From Streptomyces sp. NBC_01351 (lineage in GTDB: Bacteria; Actinomycetota; Actinomycetes; Streptomycetales; Streptomycetaceae), in assembly GCF_036237315.1 (NCBI RefSeq), contig NZ_CP108358.1, positions 150,902 through 214,901 on the forward strand: a DNA stretch of 64,000 nt, written 5' to 3'. The notes under the pieces are model-generated. The model saw only the letters and a program-made list of their open reading frames with translations, was not told the DNA's origin and ran no database searches. Positions 51,178-59,365 of this stretch are shown here, piece after piece. The stretch's first letter is position 1, and every line of letters begins with the position of its first letter. The translations under genes and the position numbers were made by a program.

Positions 51178-52392
51178 ATGCCCCGAACCGTACTCATCTC
51201 CGGCGCCGGCATCGCCGGCCCCGCCCTAGCCCACTGGCTCACCCGCCACGGCTTCCACCCCACCGTCGTCGAACTCGCCCCCGCCCTCCGCCCCGGCGGC
51301 CAGGCCGTCGACTTCCGCGGCGAGACCCACCTCTCCGTCCTCCACCAGATGGGCGTCCTCGAAGACCTCCGCCGCATCCAGACCGGCGGATCCCCCATGA
51401 CCTTCGTCGACGCCCACGACAAGCCGCTCCTCCACCTCCCTGCCGAGTTCGCCGGCGGGGACATAGAGGTGCTGCGCGGCGACCTCTCCCGCGTCCTCTA
51501 CGAGTCCTCCCTCCCCTCCACCGAGTACGTCTTCGGAGACTCGGCCACCTCCCTCACCGAAACCGCCACCGGCGTGCACGTCACCTTCCGCCACGCCCCG
51601 CCCCGCACCTTCGACCTCGTCATCGGCGCCGACGGCATCCACTCCCACGTCCGCCGCCTCGCCTTCGGCCCGGAGGCCGACCACGTCACCCACCTCGGCT
51701 ACTACGCCGCCGGCTGGAGCCTCCCCAACCACCTCGACCTCCGCCCCGGCACCGGCTCCCTCGGCCACAACGCCCCCGGCCGCCTCGCCAGCGTCGGCAC
51801 GGACCCCACCGACCCCACCCGCGCCCGCGCCTTCTTCGTCTTCGCCTCCCCGGAACTCAGCCACGACCACGACGACACCGAGACCCAAAAGCGCCTCCTC
51901 CGCCAGGCCTTCACCGGCCTCCCCTGGCGGGTGGACCAGCTCCTCGACTCCCTCACCGCCGCCGACGACCTCTACTTCGACTCCATCAGCCGCGTCGACG
52001 TACCCACCTGGTCGTCCGGCCGGATCGCCCTCCTCGGCGACGCCGCCTGCGGCGCGACCATCGGCGGCATGGGCACCGGCACCGGGATCGTGGCCGCGTA
52101 CGTCCTGGCAGGCGAACTCGCCCGCTCCCCCGAGGACCACCAGGCCGCCTTCACCCGCTACGAATCGCTCGTACGCCCCTACGCCCAGGGGTGCCAGAAG
52201 GGCGGTGACCGTACGGGCCCCTTCCTCGCCCCGGCCTCCAACCTCGGCCTGCGCCTACGCAACGGCCTGCTCAGCCGGCGCCGGATCCTCACCTGGATGC
52301 TCAAGGCCGGCAAGCAGACGTCCACGCTCCCCCTCCCCCTCGCCAACCCAGATGCACTCCAGGCAGCGGATGCGGAACACTCTGCCGGGTGA
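51178..52392 (+). CDS. FAD-dependent monooxygenase (TetX/PHBH-like)
   Basis: A 404-residue class A flavoprotein monooxygenase (ATG behind CAGGAGCCCCAA): N-terminal FAD loop VLISGAGIAGPALAHWL, VVELAPALRPGGQAVDFRG, the DG motif as VIGADGIHSHVRRL, and GDAACGATIGGMGTG for the ribityl site. Such enzymes hydroxylate aromatic substrates or inactivate antibiotics (tetracycline, rifampicin). With the divergent TetR it may form an antibiotic-inactivation unit. Its TGA overlaps the GTG of the broken downstream gene. Confidence 0.9.
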   Translation: MPRTVLISGAGIAGPALAHWLTRHGFHPTVVELAPALRPGGQAVDFRGETHLSVLHQMGVLEDLRRIQTGGSPMTFVDAHDKPLLHLPAEFAGGDIEVLRGDLSRVLYESSLPSTEYVFGDSATSLTETATGVHVTFRHAPPRTFDLVIGADGIHSHVRRLAFGPEADHVTHLGYYAAGWSLPNHLDLRPGTGSLGHNAPGRLASVGTDPTDPTRARAFFVFASPELSHDHDDTETQKRLLRQAFTGLPWRVDQLLDSLTAADDLYFDSISRVDVPTWSSGRIALLGDAACGATIGGMGTGTGIVAAYVLAGELARSPEDHQAAFTRYESLVRPYAQGCQKGGDRTGPFLAPASNLGLRLRNGLLSRRRILTWMLKAGKQTSTLPLPLANPDALQAADAEHSAG

Positions 52393-53047
52393 TCGTCATA
52401 GAGCCCGTCCTGGAGGTTTTCGCTCCTCCCGATTTCACCCTGTGGCCCGTGACCAAGGGCGAGCCGTTCAGCCACCGATACCTGGCACTCGGCGGTCAGC
52501 TCAGCTCTACCGAGGTCGGGACAGCGGTGATGCGCATCGCCGAATGCAACGACATCGACCCCGATCCCCACTCCGGCGACGACCGGCCGCCCCGGCCGGC
52601 TGACCCGCTCGGATCATTTTCCTCCACGGACTGCTCACCTTCGAGCGCCTCTTCGCGGCCGGCGGCCTGAGGGTCACGGACACCTCCACGGGCGTCACGT
52701 CCCTTCCCGGTTGCTGCAGCGGGCTGGAGGACTGGCGCGCCTGGCACACAGTCGCCGACGGCAGCAGCAGCGGACCGGTCATCTCCGGCCACGACCCTGC
52801 CCCGGCTGCCGAACTCGTCGGTGACACCGTCCGACTGACCGTCGACCTCGACCTCGACCTCGACCCCGAGCAGAGCAACAGCCCAGTGATCGAGTTTCCG
52901 GCCATCGAACTCCGCCGTCTGCTGGGCGGGGTCGAGCGCGACCTGGCCGACTTCCTCGCCCTGGCGGCGGCCTGGGGCCCCAAGCACCTGCACGACCACT
53001 CCGCCCCCGTCGTTGCCGCCCTCACCCGCGTTCTCGACCTCGGCTGA
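52389..53047 (+). pseudogene. Frameshifted gene of unknown function
   Basis: Translation starts at GTG 52389 (GTGA overlap) and reads IVIEPVLEVFAPPDFTLWPV, then LALGGQLSSTEVGTAVMRIA, up to DRPPRPADPLGSF. It then runs into a wrong frame at the TTTT around 52616-52619. The next frame continues sensibly as FLHGLLTFERLFAAGGLRV, then VIEFPAIELRRLLGGVERDL and VVAALTRVLDLG, to TGA 53045-53047. Joined, the product would be about 219 residues and could be read as one conserved Streptomyces protein. The break is either a true frameshift mutation or a sequencing error; function unknown. The second half includes an acidic DLDLDLD run. Confidence 0.65.
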
Positions 53048-53058
53048 TCAAGAGAAGC

Positions 53059-53082
53059 GTTAACGGCGTTAACGCCGTTAAC
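53059..53082. repeat. GTTAAC iterons, array D (palindromic triple)
   Basis: GTTAAC at 53059, 53068 and 53077 in the GGC-GCC palindromic setting, 12 bases after the broken gene and just upstream of the regulator's promoter region. Confidence 0.9.
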
Positions 53083-53097
53083 GCCGCTACGCCCACC

Positions 53098-53144
53098 AAA
53101 AAGTACTGGCCGACTGGTTTTTTTCACCTCGACCTGCCTAGATT
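53098..53144 (+). promoter_or_regulatory. Promoter and ARE-like operator of the butyrolactone-receptor-like gene
   Basis: An imperfect dyad around AAAAAGTACTGGCCGACTGG followed by TTTTTTT (53098-53124) resembles the autoregulatory elements bound by ScbR/ArpA-type receptors (A-rich, GG-CC core, T-rich). A -10-like TAGATT follows at 53139-53144. The receptor homologue starts at 53218. Confidence 0.5.
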
Positions 53145-53217
53145 GGCGCAGCACGCCGCAGCGATCACCGCTCGGACAGGGCAACAAGGCAGGGCCGGCA
53201 ACAGGGGGAACACGCAC

Positions 53218-53871
53218 GTGGCGAGGGTCAGGCAGCAACGGGCCGAGATCACCCGGCAGGCCATCCTCGACGGCGCGGCCATCGCCTTCGACGCCGCCGG
53301 CTTCGGCGGCACCAGCCTCAGCGAGGTCGTCAAGCACGCCGGAGTCACCAAGGGCGCCCTGTACTTCCACTTCCAGTCCAAGGAAGCCCTCGCCCGCACC
53401 CTGGTGGACGAGCAGTTCCAGATCTCCTCCGGCATCCCCGCCATCGAGGAGCCGGGCCTCCAGACGGTCATCGACCTCACCCACCAGATGGCGTCCGGGC
53501 TGCGCGTCAACGTCCGCGTCCGTGCCGCCATCCGCCTCGTCATCGAGTTCGGCTCGTTCACCGACCCGGACCCGTCCCCCTACAACACCTGGATCGACAC
53601 CTGCCGAGGCTGTCTGACACCGGCCCAGGCGCGCGGCGACGTACTGCCGTCGCTCGACGTGAACGACCTCTCGACCTTCCTCGTCGGATCGTTCACCGGC
53701 ATCCAGGTCACCTCGCACGTCCGCACCCACCGCGAGGACCTGCACACCCGGATCACCGACCTGTGGGACTTCCTCCTCCCGGGGATCGTGCCCGCGAGCC
53801 GCATTCCCCACTTCGCCCCGGCGGGCTCGCCCGAGTGCCGGGCCGAACTCGGTCTGACGTCCTCCGGCTGA
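53218..53871 (+). CDS. Gamma-butyrolactone receptor-like TetR regulator (ScbR/ArpA family)
   Basis: A 217-residue regulator starting at GTG behind GGGGGAAC. The HTH part reads ITRQAILDGAAIAFDAAGFG, LSEVVKHAGVTKGALYFHFQ, SKEALA, characteristic of ScbR/ArpA/BarA. The C-terminal ligand domain keeps VRVRAAIRLVIEFG, the tryptophan in YNTWIDTC, and STFLVGSFTGIQVTSHV. These receptors bind autoregulators and release ARE sites. No AfsA-type synthase is in the window, so it may sense an external or chromosomally made signal. A strong terminator follows. Confidence 0.87.
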   Translation: MARVRQQRAEITRQAILDGAAIAFDAAGFGGTSLSEVVKHAGVTKGALYFHFQSKEALARTLVDEQFQISSGIPAIEEPGLQTVIDLTHQMASGLRVNVRVRAAIRLVIEFGSFTDPDPSPYNTWIDTCRGCLTPAQARGDVLPSLDVNDLSTFLVGSFTGIQVTSHVRTHREDLHTRITDLWDFLLPGIVPASRIPHFAPAGSPECRAELGLTSSG

Positions 53872-53880
53872 CGACGCGTC

Positions 53881-53949
53881 CAGGGCGGCCTCGCACACGC
53901 CGTGGTGAACCACGGGGGTGCTCACTACGGCGTGTGCGAGGCCGCCCTG
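53881..53949. terminator. 23-bp perfect hairpin terminator
   Basis: Arms 53881-53903 and 53927-53949 are exact complements with a 23-base loop, directly after the regulator gene and before the parAB leader. Confidence 0.92.
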
Positions 53950-54000
53950 TCCCGTCCAACGGCTCCTCCCCTCCCCCTCCCCTCTCCTCCTCCCCCACTT

Positions 54001-54052
54001 CGTTAGCAAAACTCAAGCGTGGCGCCCACGAACACCCTGGAACGTTAGTAAA
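54001..54052 (+). promoter_or_regulatory. parA leader with two CGTTAGNAAA direct repeats
   Basis: CGTTAGCAAA at 54001-54010 and CGTTAGTAAA at 54043-54052 lie 42 bp apart, four helical turns, so both face the same side of the DNA. They end nine bases before the parA start. This fits an operator for autoregulation by ParA or its N-terminal domain. Confidence 0.55.
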
Positions 54053-54061
54053 GTCCCTCTC

Positions 54062-55351
54062 ATGACTTCGCCCTCGTCTCAGAGCGACCGAGAGAAGGTC
54101 GTCTCCAAGCTCCCCCCGTGGCTGCGCCAGGAGTTGAAAATCCGCACCGCCCAACTGCGGGTGGACATCCAGGACGCCGTTCACCAGGGGATCGCCCACT
54201 GGAGCGCACTCGCCTCCGCTCCCTCCCCCGTCGACACCTCCGGCGCCGAATCGTTCTCCACCTGGCTGCCCGCCGGCCAGTGGGAGTCCTTCCGCGCCGA
54301 CTCCAAGGACCGGGGCGTCTCCCTCATCCAGGGCCTCGCCCAGGCGGTCCGCCTCTGGCTGGAGCTGAACCCGGCCCCCACGGTCAAGCGCCCCTCCGTG
54401 GTCCGCCGCATCATCGTGTGCAACCAGAAGGGCGGAGTCGGCAAGACCGCCATCACCGCCGGCACGGCCGAGGCCCTGGCCGAGGACCCCGCGGCCCTCC
54501 ACCCGGTCCGCATCGCCCGCCAACTGGCCCGCCTCTCACCCGCCGAGGACGCCCCCGGCACGCCCACCACACACCCCGACCCGACCACAAACACGACCAC
54601 GAACACCCCCCTGGACCTGGAAGACCTCCCCGGCCTGGGCATGCGCGTCCTGCTGATCGACTTCGACCCCCAGGGCCACCTCACCAAGCAGCTCGGCCAG
54701 CAGCCGCTGCCTATCGGCGGCGACAGCCTCACCTGCCACATGGCCGGCGAGGCCAAGGGCCCCCTCAAGGACCTCATCGCGCCCATCGAGCACGACCGGT
54801 TCGGGGACCGCCTCCACCTCCTCCCCGCCTGCACGGACGCCTTCCTCCTCGACGTCCGCCTCTCCACGGTCCGCGCCCGCGAGGCCGCCCTCGAACGGGC
54901 CCTCGCCCCGGTCGAGTCCGACTACGACGTCATCCTGGTCGACTGCCCGCCGAGCCTCGGCCTCAGCATGGACGCGGCCATCTACTACGGCCGCCGCCGC
55001 GACGCCGAACAGCCCGGCGCCTCGGGCGCGCTGATCGTCGTACAGGCGGAGGACTCGTCAGCCGACGCGTACGACCTGCTCACCTCCCAGATCAACGACC
55101 TCCGCGACGACCTCAGCCTGGACATCGACTACCTCGGCCTCGTCGTGAACCTCTACGACGGCCGCCGCGGCTACATCGCGACCTCCTCCCTCCAAGCCTG
55201 GATGGACATAAAGGACCCCCGCGTGGTCGCCGTGGTCCCCGACCTCAAGGAACAGCGCGAAGCGGTCCGCGTAAAGCAACCCCTCTTCGTCTACGCACCC
55301 AAGGGCGACCAGGCAGTAGCCTTCCGCGCCCTCGCCCGGGAGATCTCATGA
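54062..55351 (+). CDS. parA: ParA partition ATPase
   Basis: A 429-residue ParA of the long type. The first 105 residues are an extra DNA-binding-like domain (LPPWLRQELKIRTAQLRVDI, WESFRADSKDRGVSLIQGLA). The ATPase has the deviant Walker A VCNQKGGVGKTA (residues 120-130), Walker A' in LLIDFDPQGHLT and Walker B in VILVDCPPSLG. About 50 residues between the P-loop helix and the DFDPQG strand are an insertion rich in Thr/Pro. It should drive plasmid segregation with the ParB protein, whose gene overlaps by ATGA. Confidence 0.92.
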   Translation: MTSPSSQSDREKVVSKLPPWLRQELKIRTAQLRVDIQDAVHQGIAHWSALASAPSPVDTSGAESFSTWLPAGQWESFRADSKDRGVSLIQGLAQAVRLWLELNPAPTVKRPSVVRRIIVCNQKGGVGKTAITAGTAEALAEDPAALHPVRIARQLARLSPAEDAPGTPTTHPDPTTNTTTNTPLDLEDLPGLGMRVLLIDFDPQGHLTKQLGQQPLPIGGDSLTCHMAGEAKGPLKDLIAPIEHDRFGDRLHLLPACTDAFLLDVRLSTVRAREAALERALAPVESDYDVILVDCPPSLGLSMDAAIYYGRRRDAEQPGASGALIVVQAEDSSADAYDLLTSQINDLRDDLSLDIDYLGLVVNLYDGRRGYIATSSLQAWMDIKDPRVVAVVPDLKEQREAVRVKQPLFVYAPKGDQAVAFRALAREIS

Positions 55352-56262
55352 GCAGCAAGGCAGACAAACTCGGAGTCTCGGCATCCTTCGCGCGGGCCCA
55401 GCCGGCCGGGGTGAGCTCCCGCCGCGCGGCCATCGCCGAAGCGACGGGCGCGCCCACCTCCGGCGTGGTCCCCCCGTCCGAGGTTCCCATCGAGGCCCTC
55501 GCCCACAACCCCTTCAACCTCCGCGAAGACCTCACGGAACTCGAAGAACTGGCGGCGTCCCTCACCGCCCGAGGCCAACTCCAGCCCCTCGCGGTCGCCA
55601 CCCGCATGGCCTTCATGGAGGCTCACCCGGGCGCCACCGACGGCCTGGGCCGTGCCCCGTACGTCGTCATCGACGGCAACCGCCGCCTGGCAGCAGCCCA
55701 CCTGGCCGGCCTGAAAACAATCCACATCCACGTCAACGACGCCCTCTCGGCCTCCTCCTCGGACATCCTCGAATCGGCCCTGATCGCCAACATCCACCGG
55801 GTCGACGTGGCCCCCATGGACCAGGCCCGCGCCCTCCAGGAACTCGTCGACGTCCACGGCTCCCAGGCCCAGGTCGCCAAGCGACTCGGCAAGACGGGCG
55901 CCTGGGTCTCCCAGCGCCTGGCCCTCCTGAACCTCACCCCCACCCTCCAGGACAAGGTGGAATCGGGCGAGCTCAAGGTGGAACCGGCCCGCCGCATCGG
56001 CCGCCTCCCCCAGGAGGCCCAGGAGGCAGCGGCGGACGAATCCCTCAACGCCGTAAATCCCCCCCGCCAACGCACCCACCCCGTTAACGGCGTTAACGCC
56101 GTTAACGCCCCGACCTCCACCCCACCCCCCACCACCCCCTCTCCCTCCCCCCGCATCACCATCGCCACGAACTCCCCGGAGACGATCGCGGACGCCCTCA
56201 CCGCGCACCTCACCCCGGACGACCTCAAGGCCGTCACGGAGCTCCTGATGCTGCGCATCTGA
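55348..56262 (+). CDS. parB: ParB-like partition protein with GTTAAC iterons inside the gene
   Basis: A 304-residue ParB-family protein: the N-terminal ParB/Srx domain (PSEVPIEALAHNPFNLREDL, LAASLTARGQLQPLAV, VIDGNRRLAAAHLAGL, ALIANIHRVDVAPMDQARAL) and a KorB-type HTH (SQAQVAKRLGKTGAWVSQRL, LLNLTP). After the HTH comes a variable linker in which PVNGVNAVNAP is encoded by three GTTAAC iterons (56083-56106), followed by a Thr/Pro stretch and a conserved end (LTPDDLKAVTELLMLRI). It most likely binds the plasmid centromere; the iterons are the obvious candidate, which would make the gene contain its own target. Confidence 0.9.
   Translation: MSSKADKLGVSASFARAQPAGVSSRRAAIAEATGAPTSGVVPPSEVPIEALAHNPFNLREDLTELEELAASLTARGQLQPLAVATRMAFMEAHPGATDGLGRAPYVVIDGNRRLAAAHLAGLKTIHIHVNDALSASSSDILESALIANIHRVDVAPMDQARALQELVDVHGSQAQVAKRLGKTGAWVSQRLALLNLTPTLQDKVESGELKVEPARRIGRLPQEAQEAAADESLNAVNPPRQRTHPVNGVNAVNAPTSTPPPTTPSPSPRITIATNSPETIADALTAHLTPDDLKAVTELLMLRI
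56083..56106. repeat. GTTAAC iterons, array E, inside parB
   Basis: GTTAAC at 56083, 56092 and 56101 in the palindromic triple arrangement, read in frame as Val-Asn-Gly/Ala. Confidence 0.9.
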
Positions 56263-56324
56263 GCCGGGCATCCGAGCCACGCACCCACGCCGGGGGCATT
56301 GACGCCGCTAACGCCACCGAAACC

Positions 56325-56339
56325 GTTAACGCCGTTAAC
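56325..56339. repeat. GTTAAC iterons, array F, upstream of tap
   Basis: GTTAAC at 56325 and 56334, with degenerate copies just before (GCTAACGCC near 56308). They lie 66 bases before the tap start. Confidence 0.85.
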
Positions 56340-56404
56340 GCCCCCACGTGCGTTTCATGTGCGTTCAGCAGTGCGTTTCACATAGGCTGCCCCCGGAGGT
56401 ACCC

Positions 56405-59362
56405 ATGCCCAACGAACAAGAGAGCCTCTTCGCAGCGGTCGATGCCCTGCTGGAAGAAGCAGCCGCCAAGGACGCGCTCCCGCACCCGGACGAGCGCAAG
56501 CGCCTCCGCGAGGCCGCCGGCCTGAGCCAGGACCAGATCGCCAAGGCCCTCTCGGTCCGCCGCGAAACAGTCACCTCCTGGGAAATCGGCCGCACCGCCC
56601 CCCGCCCGCCCAAGCGCGCCGCCTACGCCCGCCTCCTCGAAGGCCTGGCCACCCTCCACCCCATTAACGGCGTTAACACCACCCCACCCCCAACTCCGAC
56701 CCCGGCATCGACCCCGGGTGCGATCCCGCCCCCGGGGCTGACCCCGATCCCGGATCCGACCCCGGGCCTGACCTCGACCTCGGCCCCAACCCCGGGCCTG
56801 ACCTCGACCTCGACCTCAGCCCCAACCCCGGCCCCGGATCCGACCCCAAGCCTGACCTCGGCCCCGGCCCCGGGCCTGGCCTCGACCTCGGACCCGACCC
56901 CGGCCCCGGATCCGACCCCAAGCCTGACCTCGGCCCCGGCCCCGGGCCTGGCCTCGACCTCGGCCCCAACCCCGGCCCCGGATCCGACCCCAAGCCTGAC
57001 CTCGGCCCCGACCCCGGTCCCGGTCCCGGTCCCGAGCCTGACCTCGACCTCGGCCTCGGGTCCGACCTCGGCCCCGGCCACGGGCCTGCCCCCGGCTCCA
57101 GCTCCAGCTCCAGCTCCAGCTCCAGCAACTGCAACTGCACCCCACACCTCCACCGACCGCGACCCGGCCCCCAACCCGCAGCCCAGTCAGCCCACGCCCG
57201 TTAACGCCGTTAACGCTGCCCCCCACCACACCCCCGAACCACAGCCCCACGAGTCCGCCACCCCCAACGGCGTTAACGCCGTCCCCCCTCACACCCCCAC
57301 GGCGCAGCCCCAACCCCCCGCCCTCCCCACAGCCACCGCCGCAGCCGCAGCGACCGGCACCGGCACCGGCACCGGCACCACCCCAGAGAAACCCCACCCA
57401 ACACCCGAGGCCGAGCCCCCCGCCCCCACCCATTCCGGCCCCGAGGCGGGTCCCACCCGACCCACCCCCGTTAACGCCGTTAACGCCGTTAACGCCGTTA
57501 ACGCCACAGAAGCCACACCCACCCCACCCATCCCACCCACCCCACACCCCCAACCCCACCGAACTCCCGGGCCTCAGCCCCACACCCCCACCACACACCC
57601 CCACCCGGGGCCTGGGGCGGAGCCCCAGTTTCGGGAAGGGGCGGGTAGGGGAACAGCACCCCACTCCCCCGCCCCCCGCACCACATCCCCCCACCCCCTG
57701 GAAGGCAACGGCCCCCTCGCCGTCCTAGACGGCACCGGCCACGCCTACGCCGCCGCTGGCCTCGTCCTGGACCACCCCACCATCGACCTCCCCACCCTCC
57801 TCACCTGGGCCCTCACCGAGGCGAACCTCCGCTCCCCCCGCCTCCACCGCAACGGCCGCGACGGCGACCCCCTCCTCGTCCTCACCGCCTCCGCCGTGGA
57901 ACGGCTCGGCCTCCCCCCGACCCTGGAAGACCGCCGCACCCTCCGCCTCCCCGACAACCACCCCACCCTCCGCCGCCTCGCCAAGAGCAAATGGCAGCTG
58001 ACCCGCCGCGGCTTCGGCCCCTGGCCCCGCATCTACCGCCCGGCCACCCCCACCACCGGCCGCCAGTGCGTCCAGCTCGCGATCCTCCCCTGGGGCGCCC
58101 TCGACCCCCGCGCCTGGGGCGAAGACACCGCCACCCTCCCCGCCCCGGAACTCGCCGCGCTCCTCACCACCTACGCCGCCCGCGTGCTCACCCCCCGCGG
58201 CTCCACTGCCGTCACCGGCCTGGAACTCATGACGGCCCTCCGTCCCCCCACCCGCGCCGCCCGCGACGAAGCCACGAACACCTGGGTCTCGGCCCCCGTC
58301 CCCGGCTCCCTCACCAGCGCCGTCGACCCCGCTCCCCCGGAGGCCCCCGACGAGCACCCGGTCGTCGCCGCCCTCTACCCCCGCTCCCACCAGCGCACCC
58401 CGGACCAGGTCCTCGACGAAGAGGCCTACGACTGGATCCGCGACCCGGAGCTCCTCACGGACGCCGAGTGCGCCCGCACCCACGCCGTCGGCATCGACGT
58501 GAACATGGCCTTCGCCGCAGCCGCCAACCGCCTCCCGGTCGGCCTCGGCCCGGCCACCCACACCACAACCCCCCGCTTCGACCCGAAAACCCCCGGCTGC
58601 TGGCTGGCGGACCTCTCCACCCTCACCCTCGACCCCCGCCTCCCCAGCCCCTTCACCCCGAACGGCAAGCCCCCGACCGGCCCCGCCTGGTACGCCACCC
58701 CGACCCTCGCCTACGCGCAGGAGCTCGGCCACGCCGTCCACCCCACCGAGGCATGGATCCGCAAGGACCACGGCCCGTACCTGGACGCCTGGTACACCCG
58801 CCTCCGCGACGCCTACATGGCGACGATGGCGGACCTAGGCGTCACCCCGTCCCTGCCCGAGCCGGACTTCCTCACCGCGATGTCCACCCACAAACAGAAC
58901 AGCCCCACCACCACAGCAGTCCTCTCCGCGATCAAGTCCACGGTCAAGGGCGGCATCGGCAAGCTCCGCGAACGCCCCCAGGGCGCCGCCTACCGCCCCG
59001 GCGAGCCCTGGCCCGCCCTCGAACGCCCCACCTGGCGCCCCGACATCCGCGCCGCCGTCATCTCCACGGCCCGCGTGAACATGCACCGCAAAATGCTGAA
59101 GCTCTCCACGACAGGCCTGTACCCCATCGCGGTCCTCTCCGACTGCGCCGTCTACCTCTCCGACGGCCCCAGCCCCCTCGACTTCCTCCCCCGCACCCCC
59201 GACGGCAAGCCCCTCCCCGGCGGCTTCCGCCTCGGCGTCAGCCCGGGCATGGTCAAGCACGAGGGCACCCAGCCCCTCCTCTGGGCCGTCCAGATGCTCG
59301 ACGAACACCTCAACCCCGCCCGCCACATCAAGGGCCACGACGCAGCGGCAGACGGCGAGTAA
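56405..59362 (+). CDS. tap: Telomere-associated protein Tap with a very long repeat-built linker
   Basis: A 985-residue protein (ATG behind GGAGGTACCC). Residues about 30-80 are an XRE-type HTH (RLREAAGLSQDQIAKALSVR, RETVTSWEIG). From about 85 to 440 there is a low-complexity linker of Pro/Thr/Ala/Ser with VNAVNA blocks. The C-terminal 530 residues form the conserved Tap body (AVLDGTGHAYAAAGLVLDHP, TRRGFGPWPRIYRPA, VGIDVNMAFAAAANRLPVGL, STVKGGIGKLRERPQG, SDCAVYLSDGPSPLDFLP). Tap brings the terminal protein to telomere 3' overhangs so that linear ends are completed. Typical Tap proteins are near 740 residues, so the excess is the linker. tpg follows after 3 bases. Confidence 0.88.
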   Translation: MPNEQESLFAAVDALLEEAAAKDALPHPDERKRLREAAGLSQDQIAKALSVRRETVTSWEIGRTAPRPPKRAAYARLLEGLATLHPINGVNTTPPPTPTPASTPGAIPPPGLTPIPDPTPGLTSTSAPTPGLTSTSTSAPTPAPDPTPSLTSAPAPGLASTSDPTPAPDPTPSLTSAPAPGLASTSAPTPAPDPTPSLTSAPTPVPVPVPSLTSTSASGPTSAPATGLPPAPAPAPAPAPATATAPHTSTDRDPAPNPQPSQPTPVNAVNAAPHHTPEPQPHESATPNGVNAVPPHTPTAQPQPPALPTATAAAAATGTGTGTGTTPEKPHPTPEAEPPAPTHSGPEAGPTRPTPVNAVNAVNAVNATEATPTPPIPPTPHPQPHRTPGPQPHTPTTHPHPGPGAEPQFREGAGRGTAPHSPAPRTTSPHPLEGNGPLAVLDGTGHAYAAAGLVLDHPTIDLPTLLTWALTEANLRSPRLHRNGRDGDPLLVLTASAVERLGLPPTLEDRRTLRLPDNHPTLRRLAKSKWQLTRRGFGPWPRIYRPATPTTGRQCVQLAILPWGALDPRAWGEDTATLPAPELAALLTTYAARVLTPRGSTAVTGLELMTALRPPTRAARDEATNTWVSAPVPGSLTSAVDPAPPEAPDEHPVVAALYPRSHQRTPDQVLDEEAYDWIRDPELLTDAECARTHAVGIDVNMAFAAAANRLPVGLGPATHTTTPRFDPKTPGCWLADLSTLTLDPRLPSPFTPNGKPPTGPAWYATPTLAYAQELGHAVHPTEAWIRKDHGPYLDAWYTRLRDAYMATMADLGVTPSLPEPDFLTAMSTHKQNSPTTTAVLSAIKSTVKGGIGKLRERPQGAAYRPGEPWPALERPTWRPDIRAAVISTARVNMHRKMLKLSTTGLYPIAVLSDCAVYLSDGPSPLDFLPRTPDGKPLPGGFRLGVSPGMVKHEGTQPLLWAVQMLDEHLNPARHIKGHDAAADGE
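56663..56677. repeat. GTTAAC iteron pair, array G, inside tap
   Basis: A near copy ATTAAC at 56663 and GTTAAC at 56672, encoding INGVN directly after the HTH domain. Confidence 0.75.
56819..57020. repeat. 72-bp tandem repeat in the tap linker
   Basis: About 2.7 copies of a 72-bp unit (56819-56890, 56891-56962, then partial), encoding the 24-residue unit APTPAPDPTPSLTSAP plus APGLASTS. A (GCTCCA)n run follows near 57091-57126. Confidence 0.85.
57200..57502. repeat. GTTAAC iterons, arrays H to J, inside tap
   Basis: GTTAAC at 57200 and 57209; at 57272; and at 57470, 57479, 57488 and 57497. All are in the Val-Asn reading frame (VNAVNAVNAVNA). Between them lies a (GGCACC)n tract near 57.36 kb, and at about 57.61 kb a piece of the 53-bp-type element is also read through in frame. 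Confidence 0.9.
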
Positions 59363-59365
59363 CGC

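Noticed and set aside
54118..55340. Long open frame overlapping parA in another frame
   Set aside because: It is Arg/Pro/His-rich shadow coding caused by high GC; parA has the P-loop and a proper start. The same applies to the long antisense frames across the tap linker and across the daptide precursors.
50097..57502. GTTAAC arrays as a CRISPR
   Set aside because: The unit is only 9 bp, directly tandem, with no spacers and no cas genes in the window.
56623..57694. Antisense Gly/Val/Arg-rich frames opposite the tap linker
   Set aside because: They only mirror the Pro/Thr/Ala repeat on the other strand and have no family motifs or ribosome sites.
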